Shown here one piece after another: positions 46,623 to 54,835 of a DNA stretch of 63,324 bases. The DNA is from Gammaproteobacteria bacterium. Lineage in GTDB: Bacteria > Pseudomonadota > Gammaproteobacteria > HTCC5015. Positions within the stretch are counted from its first letter, which is position 1; the number at the start of each line of letters is the position of its first letter. The position numbers and the translations under genes were made by a program. The stretch lies in assembly GCA_016928055.1 (NCBI GenBank), contig JAFGLM010000006.1, forward strand, positions 1 to 63,324, in the 5' to 3' direction. The notes beneath the pieces were generated by a model. That model did not search any database, had not been told where the DNA came from, and saw only the letters and a program-made list of their open reading frames with translations.

Positions 46623-49472
46623 CTATCTTTTGATAACAACAGATTTTCCTGTGTAGATTACAGTGTGATCGGGTTTCGCATCAAAATTCACGGCATCTTT
46701 TGTTTCGCCGGAAATCCAGCGTACATTGATTGTGCGTGTTTCCGCCATACCTTTAAATGAACCTGTGCGATCACCAATGCTTAATGTGCCGTCGGAATCG
46801 TTGTACAAGACAGGAATTCTTGACCATTCGCCTTTTTCATAATCATAGCTGCGACCGTCATCTTCATACAGTTCAAAGCTGCCATCGGAGCCGGTGTAAA
46901 CAAGCAAGGTAATCGGTGCGTTTAAAACTTGATCTGCAAATTGAATGCTCGGCCCGGTTGGAACAATTGAACCGGCCTTAACGAATAACGGAATACGACT
47001 TAGCAGCGCATCAACAGTCACGCGTTGACCGCCGGCAAATTTTTTGCCGGTATAAAAATCATACCACTGAGTCCCGGCCGGCAAATATAGATCACGAGTG
47101 CGCGCTTTAAATTGTGTGACCGGGGCTACCAGGAATGCGGGACCGAACAAATATTGATCACCCAGATTTTTAACATTCTCATCCTGCGGAAAATCCATCA
47201 CCAATGCGCGCATTAGAGTGCTGTCTTTAAAGTACATATCAGCGGCTTGTGAATAGATATATGGCATCAAACGATAACGCAAATTGGTGTACCAGACCAT
47301 GCTGTTATAAACATCCGAACCTTCCTCGGCGATATTGAATATTTCACGATACGGGTATTCGCCGTGCGAGCGAAACAGTGGAACAAATGAACCGAACTGA
47401 AACCAGCGTAAATTGAGTTCCTGCCATTCCTGTTTATGTGCGGGATCCTCGTTTTCATAGCGTTTTTCCACAGAAAAACCGCCGATATCAAAAGTCCAGT
47501 TGGGCAGACCGGCCAGTCCTGCATTCAGGCCGGCGGATATTTGCTCGACCATATCATCCCAGCGTGCAGCGACATCGCCGCTCCAGATTGCCGAAGCAGT
47601 TCGCTGCAAACCACCCCAACCGGATCGTGTCAGAATGAACGCACGTTTGTCCGGATCATGGATACGTTCATTTCTGTATATGCCTTCGGCATGTGGCAGG
47701 GCGAAGGAATTAAAAAATTCAGCGCCCGAACCCAATGCCGTTGGGCCCATGCGAAGTTTTCGCTCCGGTATATCCAGATTTGAATGCATATCCGGTTCGG
47801 TGGCGTCCAGCCACCAGGCGTCAAAACCCTTGGCATTAATGGTATCTTCAAGTTGTGACCAGTAAAGATCCTGTGCCTCAGTGCTGTAGGGATCGTAATA
47901 TGAACTGGCGTAGCCGGGACCTACCCAGTCACGAGCCTGTTGTTCCAGATTGCGTTGATAGATAAAGCCCCTGGCATCCAGTTCCTTGAAATGATCGGTT
48001 GTTGGATAAAACTTCGGCCACACCGAAATCATAATCTGCGCATTAAGCTTGTGTACTTCATCGACCATCGTTTTGGGGTTTGGAAAACGTTTTGGATCGA
48101 ATTCGTGACTGCCCCAGCTGTCTTCTTCCCAGTAAAACCAGTCGAGCACAATATTGTCGAAGGGGATTTTACGTTTACGATATTCTTTGACAACATCAAG
48201 TAACTCATCCTGGGTTTTATAACGTTGGCGGCTTTGCCAGAATCCATATGCCCAGCGCGGCAACATCACGGCTTTGCCGGTCAATTTTCGATAACCGGAA
48301 ATCACGTCATCGATATCATCACCGGCAACAAAGTAATAGTCGATGGCCTTGCCGGTTTCTGAGGCAAACGAGATCTCATGTCGTTCGTTATCGGGTAATG
48401 GGTCCAGATGCAGTAAACCTAAATACCCGTCGTTGGCAATCCATTCAATACGAATGGACTTTTTCTCGCCGGCAGTCATATCCAGGTCAAAATTGTGATA
48501 CCACGGATTCCAGTTTTGCCGCCAGCGATCAAAGACCAGCTTGCCGTCAACTATTAATTTAAAATGACTACTGGCGTATAAACGAAACTTATGTTTACCG
48601 GTTACGTCGGTTTGCAGACTGCCTTCCCAGACAACGCGACGATCAGGGTTGCTCGGAACTTCGGCAGGCCAGTTAGCTTGATCTTTTATATAGTGGTAAT
48701 TGGGGTCGGTTTCGATTCGGGTTGCTTTCAATTCATCCTTGATATAGTACTTTGCAGTCAACCCGCCTTCGTTACCATTAGCGTCATAAAGTTTTAGCGA
48801 TTTGCTTAGCGGTTGATAATCCCGCGCATCGCCAAAACGGGTAATGCCGTTATTATCCCACAACAAACCGTAGTTGCGACTTGAGACCATAAACGGAACA
48901 GCGATGACCAGGTTGTGCTGTGCAAGCACAATATCTTCGCCGTTATAATTGAACTGTCCGTTTTGATGCTGTCCCAAACCGTAAAGCCCTTCATCGGTAT
49001 CGCGGTTAAATTGCTGGCGTATGGCGTAGGAGTCTTCATCGGGTTTAACGGGATCGGCGGTAACCGGCCCGAATGATCCGCTATCATACCCTGCCAGTAC
49101 TACCTCGCCGGCTTTATTACGAAACTGAGCAACACCCGTTTTAAGATCTGCCTCAGCAGTTAATTCGGATGTTTTTATGATGACTTTTCCATGTTTTGCT
49201 TTAACTGAAAACTCAGTATTGCTGTCCGGCGCTGCATTAACCATCAGGCTTTTTGGCGTAAACAAATTGCTGTGCGGTACGGCTGTTACACGAATAATTT
49301 TATCCGAGATGACCTGTAACCGGATTTTTTTAGCCTGACCTTCCTCTGGTGTAAAAACAACGCTGTCAGACGTTGTGGTTACTGCATCGTTGCCTTTGTC
49401 GCAACCCGTTACTAAAAATATTAGAGCAAATACCGGGATAATTGCTTTCCATAAATGATTTGTGCCAATCAT
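46623..49472 (-). CDS. xyl31A: GH31 alpha-xylosidase with PA14 insert, lipoprotein
   Basis: 949 residues. Lipoprotein signal with VTGCDKG near residue 24. N-terminal beta-sandwich, then a PA14 insert (~residues 239-372, with WEGSLQTDVTGKHKFRLYAS and KLIVDGKLVFDRW). The TIM barrel follows with FDNIVLDWFYWEED, nucleophile Asp in WWLDATEPDMHSN (~556) and acid/base Asp in IWSGDVAARWDDM (~631). The PA14-in-GH31 arrangement is that of Cellvibrio japonicus Xyl31A, which cleaves the non-reducing alpha-xylose of xyloglucan oligosaccharides; PA14 helps bind longer substrates. It lies next to GH35 and the TonB receptor, as in that organism, but a repeat cluster separates it from GH35. Confidence 0.95.
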   Translation of the reverse strand: MIGTNHLWKAIIPVFALIFLVTGCDKGNDAVTTTSDSVVFTPEEGQAKKIRLQVISDKIIRVTAVPHSNLFTPKSLMVNAAPDSNTEFSVKAKHGKVIIKTSELTAEADLKTGVAQFRNKAGEVVLAGYDSGSFGPVTADPVKPDEDSYAIRQQFNRDTDEGLYGLGQHQNGQFNYNGEDIVLAQHNLVIAVPFMVSSRNYGLLWDNNGITRFGDARDYQPLSKSLKLYDANGNEGGLTAKYYIKDELKATRIETDPNYHYIKDQANWPAEVPSNPDRRVVWEGSLQTDVTGKHKFRLYASSHFKLIVDGKLVFDRWRQNWNPWYHNFDLDMTAGEKKSIRIEWIANDGYLGLLHLDPLPDNERHEISFASETGKAIDYYFVAGDDIDDVISGYRKLTGKAVMLPRWAYGFWQSRQRYKTQDELLDVVKEYRKRKIPFDNIVLDWFYWEEDSWGSHEFDPKRFPNPKTMVDEVHKLNAQIMISVWPKFYPTTDHFKELDARGFIYQRNLEQQARDWVGPGYASSYYDPYSTEAQDLYWSQLEDTINAKGFDAWWLDATEPDMHSNLDIPERKLRMGPTALGSGAEFFNSFALPHAEGIYRNERIHDPDKRAFILTRSGWGGLQRTASAIWSGDVAARWDDMVEQISAGLNAGLAGLPNWTFDIGGFSVEKRYENEDPAHKQEWQELNLRWFQFGSFVPLFRSHGEYPYREIFNIAEEGSDVYNSMVWYTNLRYRLMPYIYSQAADMYFKDSTLMRALVMDFPQDENVKNLGDQYLFGPAFLVAPVTQFKARTRDLYLPAGTQWYDFYTGKKFAGGQRVTVDALLSRIPLFVKAGSIVPTGPSIQFADQVLNAPITLLVYTGSDGSFELYEDDGRSYDYEKGEWSRIPVLYNDSDGTLSIGDRTGSFKGMAETRTINVRWISGETKDAVNFDAKPDHTVIYTGKSVVIKR

Positions 49473-49536
49473 TATCTATTTCCTCGCTTAGTACATCATT
49501 GTAATTAGTAAAAGGACTGCTTGTTACATGTCCTCC

Positions 49537-49877
49537 GTCATTCCCGCTAAAACGGGAATACAGACCACTTTGTCATTCCCGCGAAAGCGGGAATCCAGTT
49601 ATTTCGTGACTCCTGCTTCTGGATGCCCACCTTCGTGGGCATGACAGAAAATTTTATATTCAACATTCACTCGTCATTCCCGCGTTAGGGTCTCTCCCCG
49701 CGAAGGCGGGGACGGGAATCCAGTTATTTCGTGACTCCTGTTTCTGGATGTCCACCTTCGTGGGCATGACCGAAAACTTTATATTCAACATTCACTCGTC
49801 ATTCCCGCGAAAGCGGGAATCCAGTTATTTCGTGACTCCTGCTTCTGGATGCCCACCTTCGTGGGCATGACAGAAAG
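49537..49877. repeat. Cluster of three ~100-bp palindrome-bearing repeats plus a short copy
   Basis: A partial unit at 49537-49560 is followed by near-identical units starting at 49572, 49673 and 49798. Each reads GTCATTCCCGCGAAAGCGGG, then AATCCAGTTATTTCGTGACT, then TTCTGGATGCCCACCTTCGT and GGGCATGAC. The middle unit carries a ~24-base insertion that itself contains a CCCCGCGAAGGCGGGG palindrome. Intergenic REP-like family; a relative is at 61824-61921. No gene in 49473-49880. Confidence 0.9.
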
Positions 49878-49880
49878 ATA

Positions 49881-51545
49881 TTAATTCGTTTTATATGTCG
49901 CCATACGAACTTTCAGGTAATGTGGCCGCGACGTGAAGTTCAAACCCCAATCCGTCTGATCACCGTTCCAGACCCGTTCGAATACCCACTTACCATTTTC
50001 ATAATGTCCTTCTTCAACACGTTCGATCATGTATTTCTTGTTTTTAAGTTCTGTCGATGCGCTGAATTCAACACGCGCCCGATAGCCGGTTACCAGATAT
50101 TCATTGGGACTGAGTTCGGCAATGATGATGCCGCCGGAAGGAGGCGTGTTGCCTGCAGGCGGATCAATCCAGAACATGGGGCGGCCATAGGTGATGGTTG
50201 CATCCCATAATCCAAGATCCAGTTTTTGGGTATGATTATCGCCATCCGGTTCTGATACGCCCCAGACTTTATTTTCAAAACTGAGTTTGGCCCATACATC
50301 CGCCATCGGGCGCAACAATTGATAGTTTTCGGCAAACGGTTGAAACGCTTCTTCATTAATTTCTTTTACACCTAAGGGGTAATTGGCGTAATCCGAATAA
50401 TCCAGGCCAAAAGGTGAAAAACCGATACCGTGCTTGCCCAGCACTGAAAAGAAATAGCGGGCATAGGGCTGATCGTTACCGATTTCAGCGACAAATAATG
50501 CATTATCCGGGCGACTGTAGTAGTCAAATATCTTCATTGCCTTATCGTATTCGCGCATATACAAGTCCGGCGATATCATAACAATGGAGGGCGCCGCGAT
50601 TTTCCATAGGTCAATCACATTATCAGTCGGACCGCCACTGGCATAGGCGCCGGGTTTGGATGGATCAAAGGGATCGCGCAAGGCCACATTTACATTCATC
50701 GGCAGGGGATAAACCGCTTTGCCTGCTTCGGCAATTTCATTGCAATAAACAGCGATATGCCAGGCGTGAAAGAATTCGTCGGCGTCGTTGCCAAAGACTT
50801 CTCGCCAGTTACCGGGTTTTTTGTTTAATGCTTTTACAAGTTTTTCCGGTACAGAGGATCGAAATACTTCTTCTGCCGTTCTGGAAAAATCGCGTGCTGA
50901 ACCGTAGGTGCCGACTTCATTTTCCACCTGCACCATAATCACAGTATGTTTTTTGTCCACTTTCTTTAAATGCTGAATTAACGCAACAAATGCTTTTTTA
51001 TCCGCTTCCAGCGTGGTTCTGAAATGCGGCGACAATGAATCGAGCGTGTCACCGTCTTTTTTAACAACACGCGGAAATCGTTTGTTATCCAGTTTTACCC
51101 AGGCCGGTGAATAGCCAGGGCCATTGTTCTTCCAGGTTGCAAACCAAAGCAACACAAGTCGAACATCGTGTTCGCGAGCTTCTTTTATAAGCAGATCAAC
51201 GTAAGAAAAATCAAACTGTCCTTCAACCGGCTCAATCTGTTGCCAGGCAACCGGAATCTGTAATGTGTTAGCGTGAATTTTTTCTACTGCAGGCCAAACG
51301 TTCTTTAAAGCCGCCGGATAGTTCGTGGAATTATTCGCTTGTGTAGCCAATAATAGAAACGGTTTTCCATCTACCAAAAAAGCATGTCGGCCGTTATTGC
51401 TTATTAATTTTGGTGGATCAGATTGTGCGTTGGCATTACACGGCGGTAGTATTGCAGTCAATAAAAACGCACAGATGATTCCTGATAATGGCTTACTGAT
51501 CATGATTTTGATTGAACAACATTTATTGAATGGTTTAAAGCGCAT
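49881..51545 (-). CDS. bgl35A: GH35 beta-galactosidase, xyloglucan type
   Basis: 554 residues with an N-terminal signal peptide (hydrophobic core ~residues 20-35, ending NANAQ). The GH35 barrel opens with FLVDGKPFLLLATQANNSTNY, continues with LQIPVAWQQIEPVEGQFDF, then acid/base Glu in IMVQVENEVGTYG (~residue 207) and nucleophile Glu in LFVAEIGNDQPYARYF (~residue 352). Shorter than plant-type GH35, as in Cellvibrio japonicus Bgl35A, and with the same neighbours. It removes beta-1,2-galactose from xyloglucan side chains and exposes xylose to GH31. ATG 51545 has GAGG nine bases upstream; ATG 51503 lacks one. Confidence 0.94.
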   Translation of the reverse strand: MRFKPFNKCCSIKIMISKPLSGIICAFLLTAILPPCNANAQSDPPKLISNNGRHAFLVDGKPFLLLATQANNSTNYPAALKNVWPAVEKIHANTLQIPVAWQQIEPVEGQFDFSYVDLLIKEAREHDVRLVLLWFATWKNNGPGYSPAWVKLDNKRFPRVVKKDGDTLDSLSPHFRTTLEADKKAFVALIQHLKKVDKKHTVIMVQVENEVGTYGSARDFSRTAEEVFRSSVPEKLVKALNKKPGNWREVFGNDADEFFHAWHIAVYCNEIAEAGKAVYPLPMNVNVALRDPFDPSKPGAYASGGPTDNVIDLWKIAAPSIVMISPDLYMREYDKAMKIFDYYSRPDNALFVAEIGNDQPYARYFFSVLGKHGIGFSPFGLDYSDYANYPLGVKEINEEAFQPFAENYQLLRPMADVWAKLSFENKVWGVSEPDGDNHTQKLDLGLWDATITYGRPMFWIDPPAGNTPPSGGIIIAELSPNEYLVTGYRARVEFSASTELKNKKYMIERVEEGHYENGKWVFERVWNGDQTDWGLNFTSRPHYLKVRMATYKTN

Positions 51546-51590
51546 AACACGATACCTCAGAAGAGTCTCTTCATCTTGAAGAGATAAAAA

Positions 51591-51625
51591 TGGCGTCTAC
51601 ATAAAATTTTCAAATGTAGACGCCA
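51591..51625 (-). terminator. Hairpin with T-run between TonB receptor and GH35
   Basis: Perfect 12-bp arms 51591-51602 and 51614-51625 (TGGCGTCTACAT / ATGTAGACGCCA) with an 11-base loop, followed on the minus strand by TTTTTATC. It probably ends or attenuates the receptor transcript. It lies 45 bp before the GH35 start. Confidence 0.7.
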
Positions 51626-51698
51626 CCGGATCTATTAAATTATCTGGAATTAATTCAAATCAATAAGCTTAAATTTTTATTCCAGTTTATTTGAGAGC

Positions 51699-51728
51699 TC
51701 CCTGTATTACTGAAAAGCAATACAGGGA
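51699..51728 (-). other. Second hairpin just past the TonB receptor stop
   Basis: Arms TCCCTGTATT (51699-51708) and AATACAGGGA (51719-51728) pair perfectly with a 10-base loop. No T-run follows. Likely a 3'-end stabilising structure of the receptor mRNA. Confidence 0.55.
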
Positions 51729-51744
51729 TTCCTCACAAGATCAC

Positions 51745-54648
51745 CTAAAAGCTAGCTCTGAACGTCAATGCATAGCGAGTATCCTGGACTGTAGCGCTCG
51801 CAATGTGATTGCCGGGTATATTTTGTTTTTGAATAGTATTGAGCTTTTCGTTGGTCAGGTTATTGGCTTCAAGACCGATTGAATATTGCTCGGTAATATT
51901 GAAGAAAACGGAACCGTCCCATTGCCCATAGTCATCCTGATATACCGGAATATCCCAGCGTATCCCATCAAAAGTACCGTTATATCCATTTGCGCCGATA
52001 GAAAGGAGAAATTCATCACGCCAGGTATAAGCCAGTCGGGCTGAAATCAGATCATCTTCAAACATAAAAATTGCACTGTACGAGTTTTCAGATAATCCCT
52101 CATATGGCATAGCGTCAGCATTGAATGGTGAACCGTCTGTATCATATTTTATACTTGACGCTGCAACCGTTGTATCACTGTCAATGTTGGTGTAGCTGAA
52201 TTCCATTCCAAATCCAAAATCAAAGAAGTGACGCCAACCAAGTTCCCAACCCTTGACGTCAGCCTTTTCTTGGTTCATTGGTCTTTGAATTACATAATCA
52301 AAATTGTAATACGTTTCAGTGAAATTAGCTACGCGAATAAAATTACTAATATCTTTGCTAAACAGATTTAGCCAGACACTGCCGATATCGCTGTAATACC
52401 ACTCGAACGCCAAGTCTAACTGATCCGCTTCCATATAGCGGAGTCTTGGATTGCCTCCGTAAGCAGAGCCATGGTAATCAGTTAGGAGTGGTGAGTTATC
52501 AGGCGCGCCATCGTTCTTATCGACATACAACTGGACAGAACTCCGTAAATCAAAAACATTTGGCCTTGCGATAGCTTTCGAATAAGCAAAACGAGCTAAA
52601 AATTCGTCTGTTATCTTCCACCGCAAATTCAGGCTGGGCAAGGTATGAGTATAAGTTTCCGAAAATTCAGCCAGTTGCGGGGGGTTCATGAAGGACGGTC
52701 GTATTGCTTCAGCCGCTAGAACGCCGGGCGAGCGAACATAACCAGTTGCTAAGTTTTTGGTTTGTACCCAGCGTGCGCCGACATTCCCATCGAGGCCGAT
52801 ATCGTCCCAGCCAAAACGTAACATTAAATAAGCGCTGCTAACATCTTCTTCCTGGATGCTAACATGGGAAGGGTTAATCAGGGTGGGCTCAAAAGTAGTA
52901 ACTCTTTCACCTGTATCCGGGTCAATAGTGAAATAACAACAATCATACAAGGGGGCTGCTGCCTGATGAACTTGAATGAATGTGTCAGGATAACCTAGGG
53001 CTAAAGATCTATTAAATGCTACAACAGATCCAGGTATCGGTAGATCGCCGCGAAAGAAGTTATCAAACCGGTTGACTGTTACTAGGTTACCTAGATTCAA
53101 TTGAGAAATATTGGGTAATGGAACCCCACCGGGTACTGCCCACCATTGCATCCAAGGTTGAAATACTGGTTTCCAATTGTAGTCAGTGTTGATGGTTTCG
53201 TAATCACGATCCGCAAAACGTACGCCAAATTTCAAAGAATTTAGTCCGGGAGTCTCACTAAAGGTATATTCCGCGTCAGCGCGCACTGCAAGTTGTTCCG
53301 CTGTATTATCTTCCTCGTGGTCCATAGTAAATGCAGCATAGTAGTTATCTGGATTTGCCAGAAAATCCGAGTCAGTTGATATGCGGGGTATCCCGCCAGA
53401 AGCATCCACAAACATATCCGGTACCTGGACACCAGCCGCGATGGTGGCATCCAGCGCATCAGTTGTTGATTTGACATACTGAAGATCTGAATTGAATGAC
53501 CAACTGCTGTTTATTTGCCATTCCACGCCGGTTGATACATCGGTTGTGATGGATTCACGATTCGAGATTCGAATATCTGATCCGAACGGGATACCGCCAT
53601 GACTTGGGTCAGTGAGAGTGCCACTTTGGAAAATACCGTTACTGTCATACACGGTGTCGGGTCCCGCCACTAAGTCGTAAGGGTCGTTACTGACAAACAT
53701 TGCGTCTTCATCCCAAGTAAAATCATAGCGGCTGTGAAATACTGTAAGAAAGTATTCAATGTTATCGTTTGGACGTATTTGTAATGCAGTATAAAGACCT
53801 TGACGTTCTCGCTCAGTACGCTCAGTACGCCAGTCAGCACCTCTAGGAATATATGAGTCATTTACTGTGTCACCGTTACTGTCATACGGGAAGTAAGGTC
53901 TGTTAAATATTACGTCAATGCGACCTTTCAGCTCAGAGTGCGCTACGTCAATCAGGAATCCTACTTCACCGATACCTGTGTCCCAACGATCACTATATAT
54001 AGCCGACATGCCTGGCGTTGTTTCTTCGATGAAGTTTTGATAGTTGGCAGTTAAAGTAACCCCAATCAACCGCTCGTCGATGTCAAATGGCATACGAGTG
54101 CGCAGATTGACTGTACCCCCCAGACCGCCTTCAATCATATCGGCCGAAGGATTTTTGTATACATCAACGCCAGCCATCAATTCCGGTGGAACGTCTTCAA
54201 AGCTAAGAGCGCGTCCGCCGTTGGCGGTAAATCCGTCGCGGCCATTGATTTCACCTCGAACTTGAGGTAAGCCGCGTACCGCTACGCCTGTTCCTTCACC
54301 AGAAAGATGTTCCGGGTCGCCTCGCGTTATAAAGCGGTCGATGGTGACGCCGGGTATACGTTGCAATGTTTCCGTAACGCTACGGTCAGGTAAATTAGCG
54401 ATATCATCGGCGACAATCGAATCAATAATTTGTTCGGCATCAAGTTTCATTTTTTGTGCCGACTGCAAATTCCCACGCAGACCGGTAACTACCACTTCTT
54501 CCAGATCTGCATTTGCATCGTTGTCTTGTGCAGCAGCCGGCATCATAACGGCCAGTGTGCTGAGCAAGACTATCGATGCTTTTGCAAGCATTTTCGGAAC
54601 AAGGCTGGTTGGATACAGACTGTGTTCCTCATCGTTTTTAATGTACAT
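51745..54648 (-). CDS. TonB-dependent receptor of the xyloglucan locus
   Basis: 967 residues. GGAG nine bases before the ATG; signal peptide ends MMPAAAQD (~residue 41). TonB-box-like EEVVVTGLRGNLQSA, then plug domain (DIANLPDRSVTETLQRIPGV, GVAVRGLPQVRGEINGRDGF) and a large barrel ending in YALTFRASF. It has the same overall architecture as the receptor at 11125-13944 but is clearly diverged. Position between GH95 and GH35 matches the Cellvibrio xyloglucan receptor, so it should import xyloglucan oligosaccharides into the periplasm with energy from TonB-ExbBD (not encoded here). Confidence 0.95.
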   Translation of the reverse strand: MYIKNDEEHSLYPTSLVPKMLAKASIVLLSTLAVMMPAAAQDNDANADLEEVVVTGLRGNLQSAQKMKLDAEQIIDSIVADDIANLPDRSVTETLQRIPGVTIDRFITRGDPEHLSGEGTGVAVRGLPQVRGEINGRDGFTANGGRALSFEDVPPELMAGVDVYKNPSADMIEGGLGGTVNLRTRMPFDIDERLIGVTLTANYQNFIEETTPGMSAIYSDRWDTGIGEVGFLIDVAHSELKGRIDVIFNRPYFPYDSNGDTVNDSYIPRGADWRTERTERERQGLYTALQIRPNDNIEYFLTVFHSRYDFTWDEDAMFVSNDPYDLVAGPDTVYDSNGIFQSGTLTDPSHGGIPFGSDIRISNRESITTDVSTGVEWQINSSWSFNSDLQYVKSTTDALDATIAAGVQVPDMFVDASGGIPRISTDSDFLANPDNYYAAFTMDHEEDNTAEQLAVRADAEYTFSETPGLNSLKFGVRFADRDYETINTDYNWKPVFQPWMQWWAVPGGVPLPNISQLNLGNLVTVNRFDNFFRGDLPIPGSVVAFNRSLALGYPDTFIQVHQAAAPLYDCCYFTIDPDTGERVTTFEPTLINPSHVSIQEEDVSSAYLMLRFGWDDIGLDGNVGARWVQTKNLATGYVRSPGVLAAEAIRPSFMNPPQLAEFSETYTHTLPSLNLRWKITDEFLARFAYSKAIARPNVFDLRSSVQLYVDKNDGAPDNSPLLTDYHGSAYGGNPRLRYMEADQLDLAFEWYYSDIGSVWLNLFSKDISNFIRVANFTETYYNFDYVIQRPMNQEKADVKGWELGWRHFFDFGFGMEFSYTNIDSDTTVAASSIKYDTDGSPFNADAMPYEGLSENSYSAIFMFEDDLISARLAYTWRDEFLLSIGANGYNGTFDGIRWDIPVYQDDYGQWDGSVFFNITEQYSIGLEANNLTNEKLNTIQKQNIPGNHIASATVQDTRYALTFRASF

Positions 54649-54803
54649 AAACTTTTTCTCCTATTTATGAAATTCATCCCCACTCGTCTTTATTTTCGTC
54701 CTGATTACTACACTAAGACGTGCACTCAGCGTCTGAGAACAGGCAAAAAGTGCACAACTACTTTCGGATAACAAAAACAGTAATTGTTTTTGTATATCCA
54801 CCA

Positions 54804-54830
54804 AAAAAATCTGATGCAAATCCTTTGCAT
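54804..54830 (-). terminator. Weak terminator between GH95 and the TonB receptor
   Basis: ATGCAAA-TCC-TTTGCAT (54814-54830) is a short AT-rich stem followed on the minus strand by CAG and then ATTTTTTTGG, a run of seven T. It starts five bases past the GH95 stop. The region 54649-54800 should hold the receptor promoter; the inverted AAAAACAGTAATTGTTTTT near 54772-54790 is a possible site. Confidence 0.45.
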
Positions 54831-54835
54831 ATTTT

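Noticed and set aside
49537..49877. CRISPR array
   Set aside because: Units are long, palindrome-bearing and directly abutting, with no unique spacers of constant length and no cas genes.
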